This document shows positions 8,289 through 17,312 of a stretch of DNA of 48,961 nt, one piece after another. Each line of letters starts with the position of its first letter. Within the stretch, counting starts at the first letter, position 1. Source of the stretch: an uncultured Verrucomicrobiota bacterium (GTDB taxonomy: Bacteria; Verrucomicrobiota; Verrucomicrobiia; Limisphaerales; CAIYYI01); contig CAIYYI010000645.1 in the NCBI GenBank assembly GCA_903930345.1, forward strand, positions 1-48,961, in the 5' to 3' direction. Below the pieces are notes generated by a model. It ran no database searches. It was not told where the DNA came from and was given only the letters and a program-made list of their open reading frames with translations. A program made the translations under genes and the position numbers.

Positions 8289-11200
8289 ATGGCACCGGTA
8301 CAAATACCTCTGGATATCGTGCAGCGCATGGCTGATCAGCAAAGCCAGGATATCCTTGGCACTTCACCGGAGGCGATTTTTGATGACTTGGTCCAGATGG
8401 CCGCCGACCTATTGAATTGTCCGATGGCGTCGCTCATGTTTTTGGACGGCAACCGGATGTGGGCCAAGGCCAAAGTGGGCGGACTACTTGATTTCATTGA
8501 AAAGGACCAATCCTTCAGTTACCGCGTGCTGCAGGCCAACGGTTTTTTGCAGACGGAGGACACGGCCGGTGATGCGTGCCTCGCCGCCCATCCTCTGGTT
8601 GCGGGTCAGAAGCCCATCCGCTTTTTTGCGGGTGTCCCGCTGCGTGCCGAAAATGGCACCGCCATGGGGGTTCTGCTTATGGCGGATTACCGTCCGCGAC
8701 GGCTGGAACTCGTGCAGATAGGGCAGCTCCAGCTCCTGGCGCGCCAGGCTGTGGTCCTCTTGGAGCACCGGACCACGATGCGCAAGCTGGATGTTGCCCT
8801 GGAATATTACCAATCCATCGAGCGGACCCTGGCCCGTGAGCGCGACCTGCTCAGGGCGCTTTTTGTCGGCGTGCCCGACTGCATTTATTTCAAGGATCAG
8901 GAGTCCCGTTTCATCAAATGCAGCCTGGCGTTGGCCCGGATGTTCGGTTTCCAGAGTCCGGATGAAATGGTCGGGAAAAGTGATTTTGATTTCTTCGGTG
9001 ATGAGCATGCCCGCCAGGCTTATGAGGACGAACAGCACATCATCCGCACTGGGGAACCCAAGATCGGCTACATCGAGAAAGAGACCCATGCGGATGGCCG
9101 CGTGACCTACGCCCTCAGCACCAAGATGCCGCTGCACGACGGCCATGGGCAGCGCATCGGCATCATGGGGGTGTCCAAGGATATCACGGCCCTGATGGAG
9201 GCGGAGGAGAAGGTCCGGCTCCTGAACCTCCAAAACCAGCTTATTCTGGATTCGGTCAGCGATGGGATCATCGGGCTGGATGCCGAAGGCCACCATACCG
9301 TGCTGAACCAGGCGGCGGCCCAGATGTTGGGGGTGGAAGCGGCGGCGCTGATCGGCCAGCCGCTTTATCAGGGCTGGCGGCATGCGCGGAAGCCGGGCCA
9401 GTTTTATACCGGGCAGGAGGGGCCCATTTGGGGGGCGCTGCAAAGCGGCCAGCGCCAGGATGTCAGCGGGGAGTGCTTTCACCGGGCGGATGGCACTTCC
9501 TTCATTGTGGAGTACACCGTCAATCCGGTATTGGAAGCTGGGCGGCAAACCGGGGTGGTGCTGGCCTTCCGCGACATCAGCGACCGGATTCGCACGGAGG
9601 CGGAGCTGGCCCACGAACGGGATTTGCTCGTCGCCCTGCTGAAGAACATCCCGGACCGGATTTACTTCAAGGATTTGCAGTCCCGCTTCATCAAATGCAG
9701 CGACACCGTGGTGACCGGGCTGGGCATCAAATCGGCCGATGATGCCGTTGGCAAGTCGGACTTCGATTTCTTCACCGCAGACCATGCCCGTCCGGCGTAC
9801 GAGGATGAACAGCAAATCATTCGCACCGGGCAGCCGATGGTGGGACGGATCGAGCGGGAGACCTGGGTGGATGGGCGGGAGACCTGGGCGCTCACGACCA
9901 AAGTGCCGCTGCGCAACCGGGATGAGGTGATCATCGGCACATTGGGGGTGACCAAGGACATCACCGCCCTCAAACACACGGAGGCAGAACTGGAGCGTGC
10001 CCGGGATGTGGCGCTGCAATCCACCCGCCTCAAGAGCGAATTTCTGGCCAACATGAGCCATGAAATCCGCACCCCGATGAACGGCATTGTGGGGATGACC
10101 AGCCTGCTGCTGGACACCCCGCTCAGCGGAGAGCAGCATGAGTTTGCCCAGACCATTCGCGCGAGCGCTGAAGCCCTGCTCAACGTGATTAATGACATTC
10201 TGGATTTTTCCAAAATCGAGGCCGGAAAGCTCGAATTTGAGACGGTGGATTTCGACCTGCGCGACACGGTGGAAAGCACCGTGGAACTCTTGGCGGAGCG
10301 GGCGCAAACCAAAGGTCTGGAACTGGCGGCCCTGGTGCCCAACCAGGTGCCGGCGAGCCTTCGGGGCGACCCCGGGCGCCTGCGGCAGGTGCTGGCCAAC
10401 CTCATTGGCAATGCTGTCAAGTTCACCACCGCCGGGGAGGTGGTGCTGGAGGTGGAAATAGCGGAGGAGACGGAGGCGGAGGCGCTCCTGAAGTTTTCCG
10501 TGCGCGATACCGGGATGGGGATTCCCGAGGAAGCACAGGCCCGGCTCTTCCAGGCGTTCACCCAGGCTGATGGCAGCGTCACGCGCCGCTATGGCGGCAC
10601 CGGTTTGGGCCTGGCCATCTGCAAGCAACTGGTGGAACTCATGCATGGCCAGATCGGCCTGCGCAGCACCCCGGGCGTCGGTTCGGTTTTCTGGTTCACC
10701 GCGCGCTTCACCAAGCAGCCCCCACGGGCCGAATCCGTCCAGATGGCCGGCCTCGCAGGCCTGCGGGTGTTGATCGTGGATGACAATCCGACCAACCGAC
10801 TGGTGCTCCACTACCAATGTCAGGCGTGGCGGATGCACGATGAATCCGCCAACAGCGGCGTGGAGGCCCTGGTGGCGCTCCACAAGGCGGCCAGCACCGG
10901 GCGTCCGTTTGACTTGGTGGTGCTGGACATGCAGATGCCCGGCATGGATGGACTGACCCTGGCGCGCGCCATCAAAGGTGATGCGTTGATGCAGTCCACC
11001 CGCATGGTCATGCTCACCTCCATTGGCCAGCGGCTCACCCCGGAGGAGCTGATGCAGACAGGGATATCCTCCTGCCTGCTCAAACCGGTCAAGCAATCCC
11101 GCCTGTTTGATTGCATGGCCGTCGCCATGACCGGCCTGGAGACGGCCCCGCGCCCGACGGCGGGTCTCCGCGATCCCGACGTTCATGTGCCTTTACCGCC

Positions 11201-12002
11201 GCACCTGCGCATCCTGTTGGCCGAGGACAATGCGGTGAACCAGAAGGTGGCCCTGCGCCAGATGCAGAAGATCGGAGTTCACGCCGATGCCGTGGCCAAT
11301 GGTCTGGAGGTGATTTCCTCGTTGCGCAAGATCCCGTATGATGTGGTGCTCATGGATTGTCAGATGCCCGAACTGGATGGCTATGAGGCTTCGCGCCAGA
11401 TTCGTGAGCTTGAAGTGCGGCTTGCTTTCGGGGTGCGCAAGCCTGTGCACATCATCGCGCTCACCGCCAACGCGCTGAAGGGTGACCGCGAAAAGTGCCT
11501 CGCTGCGGGCATGGATGATTACATCAGCAAGCCCGTGCAGATGCCGGAGCTGGAAGCCGCCCTGCACCGGGCGGCCGCCAGCCTGGGAATGGTGGCGGAG
11601 ACGCCCCCCGCCGAGGTCGTGGCGCCCGTCAAACCGACCGCAGTTCAGGATCCCATAGTGGAGATGGGCGTTTTGACCATGATCAAAACCCTTCAGGAAC
11701 CTGGCGGTCCCGATCCGCTGGTTGAGTTCATCGATCTGTTTATTGAAGACAGCCAGATGTATCACCGCAAACTTCAGGATGGGTTTGCCCGGGGCGTTCT
11801 CGACATCATCGCCACCGCAGCCCATACGCTCAAAGGTTCTTCTGCCAACTTGGGCGCCCGGCGTCTCGCCAAAATATGCAGCGAAATGGAGGTTCGTGCC
11901 AAGGCTGGCGATCTGGCTGGTGCCACCGCGCTGCAAAAGACCCTGGAATCAGAGTTGAATGCCGCCCTTGATGTTCTGAAGCACGAAAGGTCCAAGGCAT
12001 GA
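8289..12002 (+). CDS. Hybrid sensor histidine kinase with GAF, three PAS, two receivers and an HPt domain
   Basis: The product is 1237 residues with no transmembrane segment, so it is a cytoplasmic sensor. Approximate domain order: GAF (20-165), PAS1 (185-305), PAS2 (315-435), PAS3 (445-565), HisKA with phospho-acceptor H591 ([12 protein letters not shown]), HATPase_c (N box near 700, GTGLGLAI near 770), REC1 with D880 ([12 protein letters not shown]), REC2 with D1023 ([13 protein letters not shown]) and HPt with H1179 ([11 protein letters not shown]). This is a complete internal phosphorelay of the BarA type. PAS1 and PAS3 are near-duplicates sharing [15 protein letters not shown] and YEDEQ.IIRTG. 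The next gene, a response regulator, overlaps its stop by ATGA and is the likely output partner. Confidence 0.95.
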   Translation: MAPVQIPLDIVQRMADQQSQDILGTSPEAIFDDLVQMAADLLNCPMASLMFLDGNRMWAKAKVGGLLDFIEKDQSFSYRVLQANGFLQTEDTAGDACLAAHPLVAGQKPIRFFAGVPLRAENGTAMGVLLMADYRPRRLELVQIGQLQLLARQAVVLLEHRTTMRKLDVALEYYQSIERTLARERDLLRALFVGVPDCIYFKDQESRFIKCSLALARMFGFQSPDEMVGKSDFDFFGDEHARQAYEDEQHIIRTGEPKIGYIEKETHADGRVTYALSTKMPLHDGHGQRIGIMGVSKDITALMEAEEKVRLLNLQNQLILDSVSDGIIGLDAEGHHTVLNQAAAQMLGVEAAALIGQPLYQGWRHARKPGQFYTGQEGPIWGALQSGQRQDVSGECFHRADGTSFIVEYTVNPVLEAGRQTGVVLAFRDISDRIRTEAELAHERDLLVALLKNIPDRIYFKDLQSRFIKCSDTVVTGLGIKSADDAVGKSDFDFFTADHARPAYEDEQQIIRTGQPMVGRIERETWVDGRETWALTTKVPLRNRDEVIIGTLGVTKDITALKHTEAELERARDVALQSTRLKSEFLANMSHEIRTPMNGIVGMTSLLLDTPLSGEQHEFAQTIRASAEALLNVINDILDFSKIEAGKLEFETVDFDLRDTVESTVELLAERAQTKGLELAALVPNQVPASLRGDPGRLRQVLANLIGNAVKFTTAGEVVLEVEIAEETEAEALLKFSVRDTGMGIPEEAQARLFQAFTQADGSVTRRYGGTGLGLAICKQLVELMHGQIGLRSTPGVGSVFWFTARFTKQPPRAESVQMAGLAGLRVLIVDDNPTNRLVLHYQCQAWRMHDESANSGVEALVALHKAASTGRPFDLVVLDMQMPGMDGLTLARAIKGDALMQSTRMVMLTSIGQRLTPEELMQTGISSCLLKPVKQSRLFDCMAVAMTGLETAPRPTAGLRDPDVHVPLPPHLRILLAEDNAVNQKVALRQMQKIGVHADAVANGLEVISSLRKIPYDVVLMDCQMPELDGYEASRQIRELEVRLAFGVRKPVHIIALTANALKGDREKCLAAGMDDYISKPVQMPELEAALHRAAASLGMVAETPPAEVVAPVKPTAVQDPIVEMGVLTMIKTLQEPGGPDPLVEFIDLFIEDSQMYHRKLQDGFARGVLDIIATAAHTLKGSSANLGARRLAKICSEMEVRAKAGDLAGATALQKTLESELNAALDVLKHERSKA

Positions 12003-12610
12003 CCATTCTGATTGCGGAGGATGACCGCTTGAGCAACCGCATGCTGGCCATGATCCTCTCCAAATGGGGGCATGAGGTGGTGAGTGTTGGCGATGGGCTT
12101 AAGGCATGGGAGAAACTGCGTGCTCCGGGCGGTCCCCAACTGGCTATCCTGGACTGGATGATGCCCGGCATGGACGGGATCACGATCTGCCAGAAGGCCC
12201 GGCGAACCAACGAACTGAAAAGCCACTACCTGATCCTGCTCACCACCATGGGGCGCACGGAGGATATCGTGGTCGGTCTCGAAAGCGGGGCCAACGATTA
12301 TGTGGTCAAACCCTTCAACTCGGCGGAACTGCGCGCGCGGGTGGGGGTGGGGGTGCGCACCATCCAGCTCCAGAATGAATTGGCGGCCACCCGCCGGGAG
12401 GTGTACCAATTGCAGGGGATTGTGCCGATCTGCGCCTATTGCAAGAAAATCCGGGCGGACAAAGGCTACTGGCAGCAGGTCGAAACCTATGTTTCCCAGC
12501 GCAGCGAAGCCAAATTCAGCCACGGCATCTGCCCGGAATGCACGGAGAAGTACTGGAACATGGACGAGGAGCAGGTGAAGCCCCCGCAGGCACCTCCGGC
12601 GCAATCCTAA
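11999..12610 (+). CDS. Response regulator with receiver domain and a small Cys4 C-terminal domain
   Basis: The product is 203 residues. The receiver domain has the acidic pair near ED and phospho-acceptor D52 (AILDWMMPGMDG), and a conserved KPF motif (VVKPFN). The C-terminus lacks a DNA-binding domain. It has a short linker helix and a module with PICAYCKKIR and GICPECTEKYW, two C-x2-C pairs that could bind a metal. This module recurs on stand-alone receivers and PAS proteins in environmental bacteria (family knowledge; role unknown). The ATG overlaps the kinase TGA by 4 nt, so the two are translationally coupled. It probably takes phosphate from the HPt domain of that kinase. Confidence 0.92.
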   Translation: MTILIAEDDRLSNRMLAMILSKWGHEVVSVGDGLKAWEKLRAPGGPQLAILDWMMPGMDGITICQKARRTNELKSHYLILLTTMGRTEDIVVGLESGANDYVVKPFNSAELRARVGVGVRTIQLQNELAATRREVYQLQGIVPICAYCKKIRADKGYWQQVETYVSQRSEAKFSHGICPECTEKYWNMDEEQVKPPQAPPAQS

Positions 12611-12634
12611 TCCGTCGCCGGCTGAAAAATCAAT

Positions 12635-12663
12635 TTGACCTCTGGGACGATGATGGCTAACAT
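12635..12663 (+). promoter_or_regulatory. leu leader promoter
   Basis: TTGACC (12635-12640), a 17-bp spacer and TAACAT (12658-12663). The expected start point, 7 nt after the -10, is 12670. That is the A of the leader-peptide ATG, so the leader appears to be translated from a leaderless mRNA, and no Shine-Dalgarno is visible. Confidence 0.55.
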
Positions 12664-12669
12664 AGCAAT

Positions 12670-12744
12670 ATGAATCGGATAACAAACCTGGAACTGTCGC
12701 TGCTGAGCGCGCTGCTGCTGCCTTGCGTGGCGGTCGGGTTCTGA
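12670..12744 (+). CDS. leuL: Leucine leader peptide (attenuation control of leuA)
   Basis: A 24-codon frame encodes MNRITNLELSLLSALLLPCV followed by AVGF. Seven of the 24 residues are Leu, all CTG codons, including a pair at codons 11-12 and a triplet at 15-17. It ends 25 nt before an intrinsic terminator that lies just upstream of leuA. Codons 20-24 contain the sequence that can pair with the terminator's 5' arm. This is the arrangement of a ribosome-mediated attenuator. With charged Leu-tRNA scarce, a ribosome stalled on the CTG run leaves the antiterminator free. With Leu plentiful, the ribosome reaches the stop, masks that region and termination occurs. The mechanism is inferred; the sequence elements are directly visible. 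Confidence 0.82.
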   Translation: MNRITNLELSLLSALLLPCVAVGF

Positions 12745-12779
12745 CCAATTCCGAGTGAGTTTCCTGAACCCCACTGCCA
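12728..12779 (+). promoter_or_regulatory. Antiterminator hairpin of the leu attenuator
   Basis: TGGCGGTCGGGTT at 12728-12740, inside the end of the leader frame, pairs with AACCCCACTGCCA at 12767-12779. Twelve of 13 positions pair, with one C-C mismatch and one G-U. The second element is the 5' arm of the terminator, so the two structures are mutually exclusive. The first element is a near copy of the terminator's 3' arm (GGCGGTGGGGTT). Confidence 0.75.
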
Positions 12780-12800
12780 AACCGAGGCGGTGGGGTTTTT
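12769..12800 (+). terminator. Attenuator terminator upstream of leuA
   Basis: The 10-bp stem CCCCACTGCC (12769-12778) / GGCGGTGGGG (12786-12795) has one G-U pair and a 7-nt loop. It is followed by five T and then GTTT. It lies 45 nt before the leuA ATG and after the leader-peptide stop, so it must be conditional. Confidence 0.88.
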
Positions 12801-12845
12801 GTTTGCCGACCTGACCACGCCGCCTCAAATCATAAAGTTAGTAGC

Positions 12846-14423
12846 ATGAAAAACCAACGTATCATCATATTCGACACAACCCTCCGTGACGGGGAACAGT
12901 GCCCCGGCGCCTCCATGAACCTGCGTGAAAAGCTCGAAGTGGCGCGCCAACTGGCCCGGTTGAAAGTGGACGTGATTGAGGCGGGTTTCCCGATCATCAG
13001 CGACGGCGACTTCGCCTCCGTGCAGACCATCGCCCGCGAGATCAAGGGCCCCAAAATCTGCGGCCTGGCCCGTTGCGTGTCCAAGGATATCGACGCCGCC
13101 GGAGCCGCGCTCAAGCCGGCCGGCAAGCGTGCCCGCATCCACGTCTTCCTCGCTACGTCCAAGATTCATCGCGAATTCAAGCTGGGCAAGGCGCAGGATG
13201 AAATCATCCGCCTCGCTGTCGAAGGGGTGAAACGCGCCCGCGCGCTCGTGGACGATGTTGAGTTTTCCCCGGAGGACGCCTCCCGCACCGAGCCCGATTT
13301 CCTCATCCAGGTTTGCCGGGCGGTGGTGGCGGCCGGGGCCAGCACGGTGAACATTCCCGACACCGTCGGATTCGCATTGCCCGATCAGTTTGGGGCGTTG
13401 ATCGGCCAGTTGTTCGAGTCCGTGCCCGAGTTCAAAAGCGGCAAGGCCATCATCAGCGTGCATTGCCACAATGACCTCGGCTTGGCGGTGGCCAATTCCC
13501 TCGCGGCAGTGCGCAACGGCGCGCGCCAGGTGGAGTGCACCATCAACGGCATTGGCGAACGCGCCGGCAACGCCTCCCTGGAGGAGGTCATCATGGCCAT
13601 GAAAACCCGCCGCGACTTCTACACCGGCATTGAGTGTGGCGTGGTCACCCGTGAGATTGTGAAGTCCTCCCGCTTGGTCGCCCGCATGAGCGGCTTGGCG
13701 GTGCAGCGCAACAAGGCCATTGTGGGCGAGAATGCCTTCGCCCATTCGGCGGGCATTCACCAGGATGGCATCCTCAAGAAGCGCGAAACCTACGAGATCA
13801 TGAACCCGGTGGAAGTCGGCTGGGGCACTACGGAATTGCCGCTCACCAAGCACAGCGGGCGGGCCGCCATGGCCGCACGGCTCAAACACCTGGGCTTTCA
13901 GCTCGCGGATGAGGAACTCAACGCCGTCTTCTCCCGGTTCAAGGAGATCGGCGACAAGAAGAAGTTCGTCTATGATGATGACCTGAGCGCCTTGGTGGAG
14001 GGCCAGATCACCGAGGTGAATGAAACCTGGGTGCTGGATTATCTCAGCGTCTCCAGTGGCAACCAGACCGTTCCCACTGCGACGGTCCGGCTCAAGAAAG
14101 CCAACGGCAAACATGCGGAGTTGTGCCAGGAAGCCGCCATCGGCGATGGTCCGGTGGATGCGGCCCTCAAGGCCATTGACCGCCTCACCCGCATCACCGG
14201 CAAGCTCATGGATTATTCGTTGCGTGCCGTTTCTCAAGGCAAGGACGCCCTGGGCGAGGTGACGGTAAAGGTGGATTTCGGGAATAAAGACCTCGTGACC
14301 GGCAAGGGTGCCAGCACCGACATCATTGAGGCCAGCACGCGGGCCTACCTGAACGCGGTCAACCGCCACATGATCATGGACAAGGAATCCCGAAAAACGG
14401 GGCGAAAATGCGCGCAACCGTAG
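12846..14423 (+). CDS. leuA: 2-isopropylmalate synthase
   Basis: The product is 525 residues, the usual length for bacterial LeuA. It condenses 2-oxoisovalerate with acetyl-CoA in the first committed step of leucine synthesis. The N-terminal TIM barrel shows [15 protein letters not shown] and the metal-binding [13 protein letters not shown]. The second signature is present as [14 protein letters not shown]. The C-terminal 130 residues form the LeuA dimerisation/regulatory domain that normally mediates feedback inhibition by leucine. Transcription appears to be controlled by the leader and attenuator upstream. An intrinsic terminator follows, and no other leu genes are adjacent, so the attenuator seems to control leuA alone. 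Confidence 0.97.
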   Translation: MKNQRIIIFDTTLRDGEQCPGASMNLREKLEVARQLARLKVDVIEAGFPIISDGDFASVQTIAREIKGPKICGLARCVSKDIDAAGAALKPAGKRARIHVFLATSKIHREFKLGKAQDEIIRLAVEGVKRARALVDDVEFSPEDASRTEPDFLIQVCRAVVAAGASTVNIPDTVGFALPDQFGALIGQLFESVPEFKSGKAIISVHCHNDLGLAVANSLAAVRNGARQVECTINGIGERAGNASLEEVIMAMKTRRDFYTGIECGVVTREIVKSSRLVARMSGLAVQRNKAIVGENAFAHSAGIHQDGILKKRETYEIMNPVEVGWGTTELPLTKHSGRAAMAARLKHLGFQLADEELNAVFSRFKEIGDKKKFVYDDDLSALVEGQITEVNETWVLDYLSVSSGNQTVPTATVRLKKANGKHAELCQEAAIGDGPVDAALKAIDRLTRITGKLMDYSLRAVSQGKDALGEVTVKVDFGNKDLVTGKGASTDIIEASTRAYLNAVNRHMIMDKESRKTGRKCAQP

Positions 14424-14446
14424 GGCAAGTCAGTTATTCATAGCAG

Positions 14447-14483
14447 AAAAGGCGGGGGAATTCACTTTCCCTCGCCTTTTTAT
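14447..14483 (+). terminator. Intrinsic terminator after leuA
   Basis: The stem AAAAGGCGGGGGAA (14447-14460) / TTCCCTCGCCTTTT (14467-14480) has a 6-nt loop and one G-U pair, and runs into a T-rich tail. Because it begins with an A run it could also stop transcripts arriving on the minus strand past the tRNA gene. Confidence 0.85.
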
Positions 14484-14583
14484 TTGTGGTGGTAGCGAAA
14501 CGCAAAACGGAAGCGATTTGCCGAAAAATGGAGATAGAAAACACCTGAGTACAGTGCGGCGGATAACGATTCCCTTTGAACTT

Positions 14584-14659
14584 TGGTGGAGCCGACAGGA
14601 TTTGAACCTGCGACCCCCTGAATGCCATTCAGGTGCTCTACCAACTGAGCTACGACCCC
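14584..14659 (-). tRNA. tRNA-Ala (anticodon GGC)
   Basis: A 76-nt cloverleaf reads on the minus strand from GGGGTCGTAGCTCAG to the encoded CCA at 14584-14586. The anticodon stem CCTGA/TCAGG encloses the loop ATGGCAT, with anticodon GGC reading GCC/GCU Ala codons. The T-arm contains GGTTCGAATCC. The acceptor stem carries a G3-U70 wobble pair, the alanine identity element. A consensus promoter lies just upstream. The short frames over this locus are spurious. Confidence 0.96.
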
Positions 14660-14676
14660 GACCAAATTCGGGGGAA

Positions 14677-14705
14677 AAAATAAAGGGGGGCGGGGCGGTT
14701 GTCAA
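14677..14705 (-). promoter_or_regulatory. Promoter of tRNA-Ala
   Basis: On the minus strand: TTGACA (14705-14700), a 17-bp spacer and TATTTT (14682-14677). Transcription would start near 14670, about 11 nt before the mature tRNA 5' end. This gives a good view of the vegetative sigma-factor consensus in this genome. Confidence 0.75.
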
Positions 14706-14860
14706 AACCAATTTCAGGATTTTTCGATTTGCGGAGAATGCTTGCAAACGGATGTTTCCCGTCATCTGTCCGGGCCGCATTCAAAGTCTGCCACAAGGAC
14801 CTCCGGTTTTAACCCTTTCTCTTTGCCAATTCCACCCGGTTGCGGCACACTCGCGCTCCA

Positions 14861-16435
14861 ATGAATAAACGGTTTTATATCACCACCGCCATTGATTATG
14901 TGAACGGATTGCCGCATCTGGGCCACGCATATGAGAAGGTGGTGGCCGATGTGATCGCCCGGTCCCGGCGCAGCCTGGGACAGGAGGTCTTTTTCCTCAC
15001 GGGCACGGATGAACATGGGCAAAAAGTTCAACAGGCAGCCGTGGCCATGGGGAAAAGCCCCCAAACCTACTGCGATGAGCTGGCCGCCGTGTGGCAGCAA
15101 CTCGCGGTCACCCTGGGGCTTTCCAATGACGATTTCATCCGTACCACGCAGGACCGGCACAAAAAGCTGGTTCAGGCCATCCTGGCCAAGCTCCATCGGC
15201 AGGGGGATTTCTACAAAGCGCAATATACCGGTTATTATTCTACCAAAGAGGAGACTTTTTTGACGGAAAAGGATCGCCGTCCGGATGGCACCTTCGACCC
15301 GTCTTATGGTGAGGTGGTGGAGTTGGTGGAGGAAAACTACTATTTTCGCCTGGGGGCGCACCAGCAATGGCTGATTGATTATCTGGAGGCCAATCCGTCC
15401 TTTGTTTATCCCGAAAACCGACGCAATGAGGTGTTGGGGTTCCTGAAGAACAACCAGCTCGAAGATCTCTGCATCTCGCGGCCTGCCGCCCGTTTAAGCT
15501 GGGGCATACCCTTGCCCTTTGATCCCCAGTTTGTCACCTACGTCTGGTTTGATGCCCTGTCCAACTATGTCACGGCTCCCGCCTCCCATGGCGATCCCGG
15601 GGCTTTGGCCGGGTTCGATGCGGTGGATGGGGTCGATCTGACTCCCGGGAATCTGGCCCTCTGGCCGGCGGATGCCCATGTCATTGGCAAGGATATCCTG
15701 AAGTTTCACGCGGTTTACTGGCCAATCATGCTCAAAGCCGCCGGTCTGCCGTTGCCTCGCCAGGTGGTGGTGCATGGCTGGTGGCAAAAAGACAATCATA
15801 AGATGAGCAAAACGACGGGCAACGTGGTGGACCCCGTCGCGGTCATCAACGAGTGGGGTTTGGACGCCTTCCGATTTTACGTCGTGCGCGAATTGGATCT
15901 GGGGCCCGATGGCAATTGGACGGATGCCGGGTTTGCGTCCCGCTATCAATCGGAGCTGGCCAACGGCTTGGGGAATCTGGTCAACCGCTCCCTCTCCATG
16001 CTCAAGCGTTACCGCGAAGGCAAAGTGCCTGCCGTGGCGCACGACCTGGCGGCGGAAGTCGGCTTGGCGGTCGTTGAGTTGCGGCAGCGCTGGCTGGCCA
16101 ACCAATTGCAGGGCGGTCTGGAATCCATATGGAAGATCGTCAACCGCGCCAACCAGTACATCGACCAGACTGCGCCCTTTAAACTGGCCAAGGATCCCGC
16201 CCAGGCCCAGCGCCTGGACGAGGTGCTGTATTGCCTGGTGGAAACCTGCCGCATCCTGGCGGTATGCCTGCAACCCTACCTGCCTGGCACGGCCACCCGC
16301 ATCTTCCAGCAGCTCAATTTGCCGGGTACTCCGGACCGGTTGGAGCAGGCCCAGTGGGGGCGGTTGCTTCCGGGCCATGTCGTGGGTGAGCCTTCGCCGC
16401 TTTTTCCCCGGCGCGATGCCCCGCCCAAGAAGTAG
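14861..16435 (+). CDS. metG: Methionyl-tRNA synthetase
   Basis: The product is about 524 residues. The class I signatures are HLGH (YVNGLPHLGHAYEKV) and KMSK (DNHKMSKTTGNVVDP). GTDEHGQK in the catalytic domain is also typical of MetRS. It charges tRNA-Met for initiation and elongation. Two features are unusual. The connective-peptide zinc knuckle is lost: positions normally holding C-x2-C read YYSTKEETF, and the second pair reads FDPSYGE. The C-terminal EMAP/tRNA-binding appendix is also absent. It is therefore a short, probably zinc-free type. ATG 14861 begins directly with MNKRFYITTAIDY; a TTG at 14840 is an alternative. TTGCCA at 14823-14828 is a possible -35. Confidence 0.96.
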   Translation: MNKRFYITTAIDYVNGLPHLGHAYEKVVADVIARSRRSLGQEVFFLTGTDEHGQKVQQAAVAMGKSPQTYCDELAAVWQQLAVTLGLSNDDFIRTTQDRHKKLVQAILAKLHRQGDFYKAQYTGYYSTKEETFLTEKDRRPDGTFDPSYGEVVELVEENYYFRLGAHQQWLIDYLEANPSFVYPENRRNEVLGFLKNNQLEDLCISRPAARLSWGIPLPFDPQFVTYVWFDALSNYVTAPASHGDPGALAGFDAVDGVDLTPGNLALWPADAHVIGKDILKFHAVYWPIMLKAAGLPLPRQVVVHGWWQKDNHKMSKTTGNVVDPVAVINEWGLDAFRFYVVRELDLGPDGNWTDAGFASRYQSELANGLGNLVNRSLSMLKRYREGKVPAVAHDLAAEVGLAVVELRQRWLANQLQGGLESIWKIVNRANQYIDQTAPFKLAKDPAQAQRLDEVLYCLVETCRILAVCLQPYLPGTATRIFQQLNLPGTPDRLEQAQWGRLLPGHVVGEPSPLFPRRDAPPKK

Positions 16436-16472
16436 ATCTCGATTCGCCGCCATTTTCCCCCGTGGTTACCGC

Positions 16473-16500
16473 TTGAGTATCCGCTCAAAAACGATATTTT
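16473..16500 (+). promoter_or_regulatory. Promoter of the Sel1-repeat gene
   Basis: TTGAGT (16473-16478), a 16-bp spacer and TATTTT (16495-16500). The -10 ends 7 nt before the ATG at 16508, again predicting a leaderless transcript. Confidence 0.5.
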
Positions 16501-16507
16501 AGCGGGT

Positions 16508-17302
16508 ATGAAAGCTGCGCGGTTCATGTACGGCCGGGGTGCGATCCTGGGAAATTTATTGGCGGCGGCGGTGGTGACGATGACCGCAGGCGCGCTATTC
16601 GCCCAAACGGTGACGGAACTCACCGCCCTGGCGAAGAAGGGGGATGCCCTGGCGCAATATGGGCTCGCCCTGGCCTATGCCCAGGGGTTGGACGTGGCCG
16701 AGAATCCGGAGGAGGCGGTCAACTGGCTCAAGAAAGCTTCCCGCCAGGGGCATGCCCAATCGCAACTGCTGCTTGGAATCAGCTACGCCACCGGGCAGGG
16801 GATCAAACAGGATTTGAAGGAGGCGGCCAATCTGTTCAAGAAAGCGGCCGATCAGAATCTGGTGGATGCGCAATACCGCCTGGCCCTGTGCCATCTCAAG
16901 GGGCAGGGTGTTCCCAAGAACGAGCGGGAAGCCTTCGCCCTGTTTCAAAAAGCCGCTGAAAAAGGGGTGGTGGATGCCCAGTTCATCACGGGTGATCTCA
17001 GTTATTCCGGGGTGGGGACCACCCAGAACTATGGGGAGGCATTCAAGTGGTTTTCCAAGGCGGCTGAAAAGGGGATGGCTGAAGCGCAATACCGCGTGGG
17101 GTACTTCTATTTGTTGGGGCAGGGCGGCGTGACCCGCAACTATGTGGAAGCCCACAAATGGCTGATTCTGGGCTCCAATGCCGGTTGGGGCGACGAGCCC
17201 AAACGGTTGCGCGAGAAAATGATTTCCATCTACAAAATGACCCCCAAGCAGGTGGCTGAAAGCTTCGCTCTCGCCAAGGGCTTCAAAGCCTTGGATCGGT
17301 AG
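16508..17302 (+). CDS. Exported Sel1-repeat (TPR-like) protein
   Basis: The product is 264 residues. The signal sequence includes a hydrophobic core (LLAAAVVTMTAGALFA) ending near residue 32. About five Sel1-like repeats of 36 residues follow, with the pattern A..Y.LA..Y..G.GV..N..EA..WF.KAA..G (for example DAQYRLALCHLKGQGVPKN). Such solenoids act as protein-protein scaffolds, often for envelope or signalling complexes. No enzymatic motif is present. The gene converges on the pseudokinase at 17313 with only 10 bp between the stops and no visible terminator. Confidence 0.9.
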   Translation: MKAARFMYGRGAILGNLLAAAVVTMTAGALFAQTVTELTALAKKGDALAQYGLALAYAQGLDVAENPEEAVNWLKKASRQGHAQSQLLLGISYATGQGIKQDLKEAANLFKKAADQNLVDAQYRLALCHLKGQGVPKNEREAFALFQKAAEKGVVDAQFITGDLSYSGVGTTQNYGEAFKWFSKAAEKGMAEAQYRVGYFYLLGQGGVTRNYVEAHKWLILGSNAGWGDEPKRLREKMISIYKMTPKQVAESFALAKGFKALDR

Positions 17303-17312
17303 GGCTCTGCGG

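Noticed and set aside
8484..11186. 900-codon antisense frame over the histidine kinase
   Set aside because: High GC and codon bias produce long antisense frames; all domains are on the plus strand.
14430..14868. Short frames over the tRNA-Ala locus
   Set aside because: Peptides such as GVAGSNPVGST are typical mistranslations of tRNA sequence.
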